This document shows positions 56,043-64,000 of a stretch of 64,000 nucleotides of DNA, piece after piece. The stretch covers positions 434,001-498,000 of the forward strand of contig CATKHK010000003.1 in NCBI GenBank assembly GCA_949751835.1. Reading direction: 5' to 3'. The DNA comes from Blepharisma japonicum (lineage: Eukaryota; Ciliophora; Heterotrichea; Heterotrichida; Blepharismidae). The translations under genes and the position numbers were made by a program. The stretch's first letter is position 1. Each line of letters opens with the position of its first letter. The notes beneath the pieces were generated by a model, which saw only the letters and a list, made by a program, of their open reading frames with translations, was not told the DNA's origin and searched no databases.

Positions 56043-57419
56043 CTAATTCTCATTCTTTTTACTTAATAAAACTGATTTCATTCTGCTGACATCTTTGCGA
56101 TCCTCTTTAAAGTCAATCATAGAAGCGACCTTTTTCCAGCTTGTTTTATCGTTAAATTCAGCCTTTTGTTGTTTCTTATAAGTTTCCTCATCTCTATTCA
56201 TTGATCTCTTCTGCTCTGTCATTTTGGCTCTGTTTTCATACCAAAGTTTCAACTCTTCTTTAGCTTTTCTTCTTTTTTCATCCTTAACCATTCTCTCTTT
56301 TTCGTCTTTTTGGTAGAGTTTTCTCATAAATTCTTGATTTTCAGCATCACGCGCTCTTGTTCTTTGGATTTCTTCTAAATCTTCTTCTTGTGGAGCCTGA
56401 GACGCCATTCCAGCTTGATCAAAAGCGTCTTGATTGGAGTTTTGGCCTGCCAAGTACTGAGGATTTTCTGAGCTTTCAGCTCCATAAGGCTGAGCTGCAA
56501 ATGCATCGCTGTATTGAGGCTCTGAGCTGCCTCCAAAAATATCTCCACCGCTTTGAGCTTCAAATGCATTACTGTATTGTGGCGCTGAACTGCCTCCAAA
56601 AATATCTCCACTATACTGCTGATTATTTCCTCCAAAGATATCACCAGAATCCCCACTCTGTGGCTGATTTCCAAAAAAGTCGTTTTCCTCTTCAAATACA
56701 TTCTGACTTGGCTGAGCCTGATTTCCCGCCCCAGTCAGCAGTCCTTGCATTGCTTGCTCAGCTTCTTTCTGGCCTGTTTTAATATCAAACGACATTAGTC
56801 CTTCAACTCCTTTTTCTTGGCTTCCTTCTACAATTTCTTCTTGCAAATCCCCTCCATACCTAGCACTCCTTCTTATAGGATTCACTTTTTCTCCCAATTC
56901 TGATTTTTCCCATTCCATTTCTTCAAATTCGCTCGGCTGCATTATATTCCAATGAATTTCGCCTTCAGTTTTATTGAAATCGAAAATCTGGCTCCACAAG
57001 TTGTTATTTGGGTCAAGCTTAGCCTTCTTTAAATGCTGATCTTGTAAAGGATATGAAAAGTTATAGGGACCAAACACAAGATTGCTTGAATATTCAATTG
57101 AAGGATCTGAGGAACAATATAAATAAATTTTGAGATCTCTGCAGTTTTTAAGGCGAAATTGTCCACAGGCTGCAGTGATTATGCAGTTTGAACAGTCGCG
57201 GAGAAAAATTGGGCCTTCGGTTGGACCGAAGTGTAAGCGGCAATTTTTGCATTTGTCGCCAGTGACTTGAGCAATGGTGTCGAGAAGATAAACAGTGCAA
57301 TCTTCAAGGGTGTCAATTGAAAAATCATAGGGGAAGATTTGTCCTGGCTCTCGGGTTAAGGTTTCGCCTACTTTCTTTTCAAATCTAAAGTCAGCTGGAT
57401 TAGGCCTTTTTCGTGCCAT
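56043..57419 (-). CDS. Fusion of RP2-type TBCC domain with clathrin light chain
   Basis: 458 residues, one clean frame without TGA. Residues about 10-165 are a TBCC beta-helix domain close to RP2: FPYDFSIDTLEDCTVYLLD, FGPTEGPIFLRDC, then CGQFRLKNC with R89 at the place of the RP2 arginine finger (GAP for Arl3), and GEIHWNIMQP. A middle part (about 215-325) has repeated FGGSS-x-PQYS-x-AF units rich in N, Q, F and G. Residues about 335-458 are a clathrin light chain: KEELKLWYENRAK, SWKKVASMIDF and KDVSRMKSVLLS, the heavy-chain-binding and C-terminal parts. It should coat vesicles with clathrin heavy chain; the TBCC part may act on an Arf/Arl GTPase. No MGC acylation signal as in RP2. Reading through both domains without a break argues for a genuine fusion. 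Confidence 0.9.
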   Translation of the reverse strand: MARKRPNPADFRFEKKVGETLTREPGQIFPYDFSIDTLEDCTVYLLDTIAQVTGDKCKNCRLHFGPTEGPIFLRDCSNCIITAACGQFRLKNCRDLKIYLYCSSDPSIEYSSNLVFGPYNFSYPLQDQHLKKAKLDPNNNLWSQIFDFNKTEGEIHWNIMQPSEFEEMEWEKSELGEKVNPIRRSARYGGDLQEEIVEGSQEKGVEGLMSFDIKTGQKEAEQAMQGLLTGAGNQAQPSQNVFEEENDFFGNQPQSGDSGDIFGGNNQQYSGDIFGGSSAPQYSNAFEAQSGGDIFGGSSEPQYSDAFAAQPYGAESSENPQYLAGQNSNQDAFDQAGMASQAPQEEDLEEIQRTRARDAENQEFMRKLYQKDEKERMVKDEKRRKAKEELKLWYENRAKMTEQKRSMNRDEETYKKQQKAEFNDKTSWKKVASMIDFKEDRKDVSRMKSVLLSKKNEN

Positions 57420-57678
57420 TATAAATTAATACGCAAAGTAAACGAATGAAGTCGTGATATTAAAAATTTACAAAATTAAGAAATTTGTATAGAAATTCTT
57501 TAATTAATGGATTTTGTTATTTAAGTTAAATTTTTAAAACTATTTTTGCTTACTAATAGAAATAATGATGAATTTATGTTTTCTGACAGTTTTTCATAAT
57601 TTTGGCTAAATTACAAAAATTCATGGGTTTTAATTTGGAGTCATTGCTCTTTGTTCCATTTTATATAATTTTATTATT

Positions 57679-58402
57679 TTAATAGAAAGACTTTTTTTTG
57701 CAAGTATTTCTCAAATTACTTGCGATCGTCTGAGGAATCAATAATATTTGTGCAACTGTTTTAATCCAGCTGAATCCTTCAGGTCTTTCTTCATCATTAC
57801 CATTATTTATCATTCTTTTATATAGCTCTCTCGCCTTCAAATTATCTTGTGCAATTTGATTTAATAATTCAACAATTTTCTTTTTAAGGGGGTCTACTTC
57901 TTCTACTAAACGCAGACCTAATTTTAAATCTTCTTCAGCCAAGTCACTTCTTCCCAGTTTATATCTAGCTTGAGCCCTTCTTTCTAATGCCCGTGGATGA
58001 TTTTTTTTTAAAAGCAAAGCTTGTGTTGCTAAATTTTCAGCATTTTCTGGCTTATTCAACGAAAGCATGCATGCTGATAAGTTGGATAATAGCACAGCTC
58101 CAGAATTATTGTCATCTAGAAGCTTTGCTGCAATTAAAGCTTCCATATAAATTTTTACGGCGTCTTCGTATTTTTTATTCTTATACAGGCGGTTTCCTAT
58201 TAGCTTATGATACGAAAGCCATTCTTGTTTTTCATCATTATCAAGGAAACTTAATTCTCTGCTGACTTTTTTGGCATTTTGTTCAGTTGTTAATTTTTGC
58301 TCGATGGTTTCTACATTTCTATTTGATTTGTTACATTTCTCGGCCTGAAGTATCACAGACGACAGCTCCAGATTCTTTCAGGATATCTTTAAGTCCTTCC
58401 AT
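57679..58402 (-). CDS. TPR-repeat protein (TTC1-like) with one 16-nt intron
   Basis: 235 residues with an ATG at 58400-58402 and a 16-nt intron (58319-58334) needed to enter the main frame. Three tetratricopeptide repeats occupy about 50-160 (GNRLYKNKKYEDAVKIYMEAL; LLSNLSACMLSLNKPENAENLATQAL; HPRALERRAQARYKLGRSDLAEEDLKLGL), the TTC1/CHIP-like triple arrangement that usually binds Hsp70/Hsp90 tails. The C-terminal part is helical and ends in a basic KKKSFY tail with a short hydrophobic stretch (VAQILLIPQTIA). Likely a cytosolic co-chaperone adaptor. It faces the DUF1295 gene head to head with only 9 bp between the two ATGs. Confidence 0.78.
58319..58334 (-). other. 16-nt intron in the TPR gene
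   Basis: Minus strand GTAACAAATCAAATAG. It carries the in-frame TAA after the first exon; removing it shifts the frame by one into the TPR frame. A second 16-nt GT...AG candidate just upstream (58343-58358) is possible but has a poorer GTCT start. Confidence 0.7.
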
Positions 58403-58411
58403 TATATAATT
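58403..58411. promoter_or_regulatory. 9-bp gap between divergent start codons
   Basis: Only nine bases (ATATAATTA) separate the ATG of the TPR gene on the minus strand from the ATG of the DUF1295 gene on the plus strand. Any promoter must overlap coding sequence or the transcripts must overlap at their 5' ends. Confidence 0.6.
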
Positions 58412-59173
58412 ATGGAAAAAGTGTATAGGCCTCTGATTTGGATTGTGAACTTTGCAATGAATGAAATGCAGGGTTTTTATGGGACTAAACTTAGATACAT
58501 AATTAACTTACAAAAAGGTGGCACTGCGCCATTTGTTTGGCTCTTGATGAATTACTATCAAAATTTTGAGATAGGAGCATGAGCTTATTTAGCGCTGCAC
58601 GGGAGTTATGGAGTTATATGGCTTATCAAAGATTGCGCATTTCCTGATAAAAATTTCGATAAAAAGGTATCAGTCCTAGCAATATCGCTTGTAAGTGCTG
58701 TTCTACTCTTATACTGGGTACTACCGTGGTTACTAATAAGTCAAACTGCAAGCCAAATAATAAGCCCAGAAAGGATAGCCATTTCTGTTTCTCTCGTGTT
58801 AATCGGAGTGTGCATAATGATAGCAAGCGATGCTCAAAAATATTTTACTTTAGAATATAAAAAAGGCCTAATTTCTGAAGGTATGTTTTCGTATTCGAGA
58901 AACCCAAATTATTTTGGCGAAATATTAATTTATTTAGGCTTTGGAGTACTTGTCGGACATTGACTGTCCTATACAATTTTATTCACAATTTGGATAACAA
59001 TTTTTATGAGTCTAATGATCCAAAAGGACCAATCCTTGAAAAAGAAAGATGGATGGAATGAATATAAGAAAAGGTCTTGGATATTGCTTCCTAAGCTCGT
59101 TCCTAGTTCATCTATATTGACAATAGGAATTTACACTGTGGCTTTTTCAGCATTATATTTAAAAATAGCGTAA
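58412..59173 (+). CDS. DUF1295/steroid 5-alpha reductase-like membrane enzyme
   Basis: 253 residues that appear only when TGA is Trp (two codons, in GAWAYL and GHWLSY). Six or so hydrophobic spans are visible. The C-terminal half holds the family signature: SDAQKYFTLEYKKGLISEGMFSYSRNPNYFGEILIYLGF, corresponding to the cofactor-binding 'D-x2-K-x2-...-G-L-[FIW]-x-x-SRHPNYFGE' block of DUF1295, steroid 5-alpha-reductase C-terminal and isoprenylcysteine methyltransferase relatives. Members are ER-membrane reductases or methyltransferases; the substrate cannot be deduced. It shares a nine-base divergent gap with the TPR gene and ends 32 bp before the next small ORF. Confidence 0.85.
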
Positions 59174-59205
59174 TACTTCATCTAATAAACGCATAACTTA
59201 TAAAT

Positions 59206-59397
59206 ATGGAATTTGAAAAGGATAAAATTAAACCCGAGCACCCTTTTCTAAAAAGAACCAGAAGCCATATAGGAATTACGTTGAGCCCTCCAATGAATGT
59301 AAAAGATAAAGAACAGCCGCATAAAGGAGATATTTTGCAGAAAAAGAGTATAGGGTTAAAAATGGACGTTTTTCCGATTCGTAATTACGTGTGCTAA
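59206..59397 (+). CDS. Small hypothetical protein
   Basis: 63 residues, basic (MEFEKDKIKPEHPFLKRTRSH...), with a TAA stop. Its base composition is like that of neighbouring genes and sharply different from the AT-rich sequence after it, which supports coding, and it follows the previous gene by 32 bp on the same strand. No family recognised. It could also be the first exon of something longer, but no intron fits downstream. Confidence 0.5.
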   Translation: MEFEKDKIKPEHPFLKRTRSHIGITLSPPMNVKDKEQPHKGDILQKKSIGLKMDVFPIRNYVC

Positions 59398-59981
59398 TTG
59401 GTAAGTAAATTTCTTAAAGTGATCTTTTTGAAAATTAATTATGATTTTATGCTAATTCAATTAATTACAATTCAAAATTTATGAACATAACGACAATTAA
59501 TTAATAGATTTGTTAATTCAATTGCAACATAATAAATTGCTTGGATTATTTTGCAAATAAGAATTAAATATAACAAGACACAAGCTCAGAACTAAAAAGA
59601 AAAGATCTAATTAAATTTCAATTTTCTAGAATATATGATGAATCTGACTCCAAAAAATGGATTAAGAAAATAAATCATAAAAAGAATATGAAAAATAGGA
59701 GATGATGCAATAGAATTAAAAATTGATTAATATTTTTAATTATAAAATATATATGATAAAAGCTAAAAATCAAGCTTATTTTATTGAGCATAAATTCATC
59801 CTTAACAATATCTTCTTATAAAAAAGCAGTATACATGTGATTTTGTGTTATACTTTACTAAATATGCATTTCCCCTGAAATATCCTGCTATCTCGATAAC
59901 AAATTCTATAATGAAATAGAGTTCAAACTTCCATCTTAAACTATATTTTATAAATTGTTGAAATTACGTTAAACTTTGCTT
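59398..59981. other. AT-rich intergenic region
   Basis: 584 bases between converging genes, with dense stops in all frames. No RNA gene or repeat recognised. Confidence 0.6.
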
Positions 59982-60341
59982 TTATTCCTTCTTTAGTCCT
60001 CTTCCAAAGCCTCCAGTTCTTCTAGGTCTATCATCGTCTCTAGGCTTCTTAACTGCAGGTGCTTTATAGATATCTGGCCTAATATTTGTAGGTAATCCAA
60101 GATATTCACACATTGCAATTATTCCTTTCTCGTTTAAATAATAATAGAACCATTGCCAGTTGAATTTTTCCTCGATAAGTCCTCTTGACTTCAAGCTCTT
60201 GCAAATCATCATAATTTTAAGATTTGGAACAGGAATGTCTTGGTGCTTTGGGAGTCCGGTATCTTTTCTTACCACGAGTGTGCCTTCTTTCAATAAGTAT
60301 TGGTAAATTTGCCTCTTTTCACTTTTAGACACAAGCACCAT
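59982..60341 (-). CDS. RPS10: Ribosomal protein eS10
   Basis: 119 residues. The N-terminal winged-helix domain is complete: YQYLLKEGTLVVRKD, HQDIPVPNLKIMMICKSLKS, then FNWQWFYYYLNEKGI and a REYLGLP-like CEYLGLPTNIRP. The basic Arg/Gly tail (RPRRTGGFGRGLKKE) is shorter than in animals. eS10 is a component of the small ribosomal subunit head. No intron. The start at 60339-60341 follows an AT-rich leader; no other gene is adjacent on either side within 450 bp. Confidence 0.95.
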   Translation of the reverse strand: MVLVSKSEKRQIYQYLLKEGTLVVRKDTGLPKHQDIPVPNLKIMMICKSLKSRGLIEEKFNWQWFYYYLNEKGIIAMCEYLGLPTNIRPDIYKAPAVKKPRDDDRPRRTGGFGRGLKKE

Positions 60342-60814
60342 TTATAAGCCACTCTTTATTGCAAATGCAATATTGTCAAGAAGGGATAGAATAAACTTTT
60401 CAGTTAAAAAATTTATTTGACTGGAAAAATTCATAGAGAAAGGGAAAAAATAATAGCAAAAATAGGAAAAAACTGATTTTAATAATAAATTTAAAGATGA
60501 TTTTAATAAAATAAGCTTTTCTAAAAATTTAAATTTTCAACCAAAAAAGAAAATCTACAATAGTGCATAAGAACTATTTACTTCCTCTTTATGCAATATC
60601 TTCTACTAGGGATGGGGATTATTTTTAGCTATAGCAGCAGCCAGGCCATACCAGCTTGCATGCTTAACCAACTCATGGATTGGTAAATCTCGATATTAAG
60701 TGCAACAGCTGATTTATTTGATGTTTTATATTTTGATTATGTCGAAATTTTCCTTTATACTTTGATATAAAATAAATTTATTTTACAAAATTAAGGGGAT
60801 TTTGATAATTTAAA
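60342..60814. other. Intergenic region, probable eS10 promoter
   Basis: 473 bases. Mostly AT-rich, with one G+C richer patch (about 60600-60700). No ORF longer than chance or convincing RNA gene. Confidence 0.55.
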
Positions 60815-61672
60815 ATGGCAAACGTTGAAAGCCAATATTCCATTTTTGAAGGCTTAATTCCTACAACAAACTTGTACTAAAAGATATTGAAAAAGTGAAT
60901 CAAAGCATTAACAGAGGAGCAGGAATAAGAAAATCAGAAAAAATTTCTAAAATTAAAGAAGATTATAGCGAAATTTTGTCAATGAGCAAGAGAAGCTTTT
61001 CATATTAATCCTTTACCTGATGACAGAGCAATAGAATTAATTCTATTCGTAGCTTTGAAAATTCATTTGAAACAATTACGCAAATTTTCTATAGAGAATT
61101 TCACAAATTCATATTTTATTGCCAATTTTAAAACAAATTTGGAATTGCTCTCTCGCAACAATTTTTATTGAAAATTTATTGATAATCATCAGGATATTGA
61201 AATGGTATCATTTGTAAGAACTTTAACTTTGCATTTTTACATTAGAGCACCAGAATTAAGCGAAATCATGATCGGTGAAGCAATTTTTCGTTATGTACAC
61301 CATCCTCAGCCTATTTTATATAATGAAAAGATACCATATTTAAGATTATTTTCATTGCTCACCGAAAATACAATAATTCAGAAAGCATTTCCAAAAATTG
61401 GATACAAAGTTTCAATTGAAATTGTCTTTAATCATGCCCTACAAAATTCATTTTACATAAAATTTCCGATAGATTTATACGGTTTAACAGCAATTTGTAA
61501 CTATATATTTATTTCAGACACATTTGATTCCTTTACTGAAGTATGCCAAACTGCTGCTCTTGTCACACTTTTGCACGAAACTCCTCATTTGGCTCGAAGA
61601 TTAAAAGATGGCCAAAAAGAGTATTTAAAGATAACTCCTAAAAAGACTGGCCGAAATATACACAAATTATAA
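60815..61672 (+). pseudogene. Disrupted gene with an HExxH (zincin-like) motif, unknown family
   Basis: A likely ATG at 60815 opens 21 codons, then coding-like sequence moves to the next frame (to about 60990, a Lys/Glu-rich helix) and back to the first frame from about 60990 to the TAA at 61670. The last part (from QWAREAFHINP, about 220 codons) is clean and contains LLHETPHLARRL, an HExxH motif as in zinc metallopeptidases, preceded by helical sequence. The two frame changes do not fit 15- or 16-nt introns with GT...AG ends, so I call it disrupted rather than spliced; an assembly error is an alternative. Further weak coding-like stretches continue to about 61960. Family not recognised. Confidence 0.45.
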
Positions 61673-63804
61673 ATGTGGCAATTTTTTTTAAAACTAAATA
61701 TTTGGTCGACCTATCAGAAAATTAAACAGTCATTTAGCATTATTTTCATTAAATCTCTCGAACTGAAATTTGTTCATGAAGAGATTTTATTTTAAAATTT
61801 CATGAAGAGAATAGCAAAGACACTGAAGGAATAAAAATTATTATTGTGAAAAAAGGAGAGCTGTGGAGTTATTGAATTAGGATGCAGTGTAATGTCAGAG
61901 TTTCCTCGCTTGGCTCGAAATTTATCAGAAGAATTTAAAATGGTAAATTAATTTGTCAGTTTAAAATCATTAGTTTGTGTTTATAATTAAATCTTACATT
62001 GCGAATTAGATGTTGTCGAATACAACTCTAATGCTAGGCCGATAGCGTGATCACAAGAGAATGGTTATATGTTCTAAATTCATATAAGCACCTTGGAGGC
62101 ATTGCTGATAAATAGTTAAAGTCTACAGAGCATTACTGAGAAAGGCTAGCTAAGATAAAGGCCTCTTTTTATGCTTTCATGGCAATGATTAAGTATAAAA
62201 GAGCCTGCATTAATTCAGTTTCACTGTATGACACAAAGACGCGTTCGTCAATATTTCAGTACTGGAGAGTCTTTGCATCAATTTACTCAAAGATCACTTA
62301 GAAGATCTGGATAGAAGCTACTATATTCTAAAATATGCGCGTACAAAGAAATAGTTCTGTGTGGCAAAAACTTGCTTAGTATTTATTGAATCATATATGG
62401 ATATTAGCTTACTTAATTTTAGCCATAAATTTGACAATAAAAGTGGCGCACAAATTTAGAGTCTGCTACGATTAAATAAGGAGCAGGTAACACTGTGAGA
62501 ATAAAGGATTTGGCAATAGAAAAGAAGAAAACCTGTGTAGATGATTGAGATATGAATGATATATAAGTTTCTGCAGTGAGAAAGGGTGGTCTTGTCAATG
62601 CACAAAGTTAATTGTGTGATGAGTGCTGGGTTGTTGTAACATTATTTGAGCTGAGGGCAGGTACCAATTTTGCAAATAATTGGAGTTTATTAGTCATATC
62701 CTTTGCAGTCTAAAATTCAGGGCAGTGCAGGGCAGATGAAGACGGGAATATATTAAATTGATAAATGGCATATATTGAGGTATTAGATGAGGATTATTAA
62801 ATATATTAAGAAAGTGCTAAAAAATACTCCTTTTTGATAAATCTGACTGAAATTATTTTATATAGCTAGAAATTTGAGCTGATTATGAATTAAGGTACTG
62901 GATCGCTCAATAAAAATGCCAGAATTATATTGGAGGAATTATATGTTTAAAGAAAATTTTGTGCAACAATAGGTGATAACTGTATTTAGTTTAATTAAAT
63001 CTTCAAAAAATAGCGTCTGCATAATTCTTTTTAAGATCTGTATTCAATAATATAGTAGTTTTTAAGCTTTATATAATTAAAATTTAAATAAATCAATTTA
63101 CTTATCATTCATAATTTTTTAATTTTGAGCTCAAGCAATATATAAAATATTAAACTTAATCCTCTTTTATCACTGATATATTCATCAATGGATTTCTATT
63201 TGTGCATTCATAAAGGCTTATAAATAATTTTGAATTCGTTTTCATCACGAAATTTCAGATTAACAATTTTTCTACTTGTAGTTTAAAAAATTATGCAAAA
63301 GCTATCTTAAATTTAGTTTTCACTTTATAACTTTTTGAGAAAGTTAAAAAATTTATTCATCTTAATTAAATAAGACATATTAATTAACGGATAAATTAAA
63401 ACTATTTAAGACCTCAAATATGAAATTTTATGAAGAACTACAAAAATCGTTTATAATTAACATCTTTAGAATTTAAAGCTGTTAATAAGTTTAAGTTAAG
63501 ATTATCTTTTAAAATTTTCAATTCCATTGCTTCCCTAAGCCTAAATAGGAGAGCAGCCTCTCTCAGTGCAACGAGTTGCCTCATGTAACGATCATTAAAA
63601 CTTCAACTGCTTCTAGTTAAGGTAGAACTTTCTTTTCAATCACAAACTGAGCGTTATAACTTTATGAAGTTGTCTTTTGTGATCCAAGATTTTAAATTTG
63701 AGTTATTTCAATGTATATGCTTTTGGTTACTTAAATATATAAAGAAGTTTCATTATCTACATTATTCTTTTTTTAAAAAACTTTTCTTTATAACTATGAT
63801 CGTA
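61673..63804. other. Gene-poor region with decayed sequence
   Basis: About 2.1 kb without a convincing gene. Sequence from about 61800 to 62960 has higher G+C than usual intergenic DNA here and short open stretches in several frames, as expected of decayed coding or mobile DNA; it includes the LINE-like piece at 62041-62301. From 62960 on it is plain AT-rich DNA, with a pair of small inverted repeats at 63549-63579. The ORF at 63664-63861 (65 residues, Phe-rich) overlaps the zinc-finger gene on the other strand and is probably a shadow. Confidence 0.5.
62041..62301 (+). mobile_element. Possible fragment of a non-LTR (LINE) reverse transcriptase
   Basis: With TGA as Trp and one internal TAG (62113-62115), 86 codons read in the style of the end of a LINE reverse transcriptase: SYKHLGG (compare FKYLG), then about 30 residues on, ERLAKIKASFYAF (compare RI-x-KA-x-x-AF) and SLYDTKTRSSIFQYW (compare RLY-x-x-V-x-x-x-LLYG-x-x-W). 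No YADD motif, endonuclease, poly-A tail or target-site duplication was found, so only a decayed piece remains. The match is by eye and moderate; chance similarity is possible. Confidence 0.4.
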
Positions 63805-64000
63805 TTAACTTATTTCTCTAGTTTCACTATAATGATGAATTTTCGCTATATGATCAACTAGCGAGTATTTATTATACAATATTTTTTTGCAATGCTCACA
63901 GATTACTCTGGTGGACTTCTCATGAACTTGCCTTATATGAAAAGTCAATGCATACTTGTTCTTATAATTCTTACCACACACTTCGCAAAGGCACTTTTTC
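63805..64000 (-). CDS. C2H2 zinc-finger protein, C-terminal end, runs off window
   Basis: 65 C-terminal codons, reading in from beyond base 64000 and ending at TAA 63805-63807. Two complete C2H2 fingers of the C-x2-C-x12-H-x4-H type lie back to back: CEVCGKNYKNKYALTFHIRQVH and a second starting CEHCKK and ending HIAKIH, with an ordinary linker of seven residues. Such fingers usually bind DNA or RNA. Nothing of the N-terminal part is visible. The overlapping plus-strand frame 63664-63861 is ignored in favour of this one because the Cys/His spacing is exact in both fingers. Confidence 0.75.
   Translation of the reverse strand, partial: KKCLCEVCGKNYKNKYALTFHIRQVHEKSTRVICEHCKKILYNKYSLVDHIAKIHHYSETREIS

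Noticed and set aside
56357-56782. 141-residue plus-strand ORF inside the RP2-clathrin fusion
   Set aside because: Mirror of the repeated FGGSS/PQYS linker on the minus strand; repetitive sequence keeps the reverse frame open.
60640-60700. GGCCATACCA-like string suggesting 5S rRNA
   Set aside because: The conserved internal 5S box (GATCCCATC...GAACTCC type) and closing helix are absent; only a short chance match.
61202-62310. piggyBac transposase reading of the gene-poor region
   Set aside because: HLGG-x-x-D and NSVSLY recall piggyBac GGVD and NAY-x-LY, but spacing and the following RSSIFQYW fit LINE reverse transcriptase better, and no DDE residues are seen upstream.
63664-63861. 65-residue Phe-rich ORF on the plus strand
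   Set aside because: It overlaps the exact C2H2 finger frame on the minus strand and has the composition of AT-rich non-coding DNA.

Overview
The window looks like nuclear DNA of a heterotrich ciliate, most likely Blepharisma or a close relative. It is AT-rich. TGA is read as tryptophan throughout: it falls at conserved Trp positions in a carboxypeptidase, a bromodomain and many others, while genes end in TAA and occasionally TAG. Six introns of 15 or 16 nt with GT...AG ends can be shown from frame restoration or paralogue alignment. Genes are tightly packed, with gaps often of 10 to 100 bp. Reading TGA as a stop breaks about half of the genes into fragments, so coordinates here use TGA = Trp. 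No telomere, tRNA, rRNA or CRISPR array was seen, so I cannot say whether this is the macronuclear or micronuclear version.

Region 1-19.8 kb holds ordinary cellular genes: a partial cytosolic carboxypeptidase (tubulin deglutamylase type), a CDPK-like pseudokinase, a small secreted protein, a TELO2-like protein with one 15-nt intron, a theta-like GST, a lipid-anchored coiled-coil protein, an ataxin-2 homologue, a large coiled-coil protein, two tandem secreted saposin-like proteins, an importin-5-like karyopherin, Rab7, L-threonine dehydrogenase and several unknowns.

Region 20-51.5 kb is dominated by giant membrane proteins. A 2845-residue REJ/GPS polycystin-1-like protein has three LamG-like domains and a 45-bp repeat array. 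Two tandem paralogues of about 1380 residues combine many membrane spans with a PAS domain. A J-domain membrane chaperone is followed by a decayed tandem copy. A 3475-residue receptor-like protein on the minus strand carries seven beta-rich repeats, a long furin-like Cys-rich array with three Lin12/Notch modules, about five membrane spans and a cytoplasmic tail with its own repeat family.

Region 51.5-60.4 kb returns to compact housekeeping genes: an AXDND1-like axonemal coiled-coil protein, a minimal bromodomain-ET protein, a fusion of an RP2/TBCC domain to a clathrin light chain, a TPR protein and a DUF1295 membrane enzyme that start 9 bp apart head to head, and ribosomal protein eS10.

Region 60.4-64 kb is gene-poor: a disrupted gene with an HExxH motif, a short relic resembling a LINE reverse transcriptase, long non-coding stretches, and the end of a C2H2 zinc-finger gene running off the window.

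The most unusual items are the RP2-clathrin light chain fusion, the CDPK pseudokinase, the modular 3475-residue protein, the polycystin-like protein that ends before the channel part, and the 15/16-nt intron pair in the PAS paralogues.
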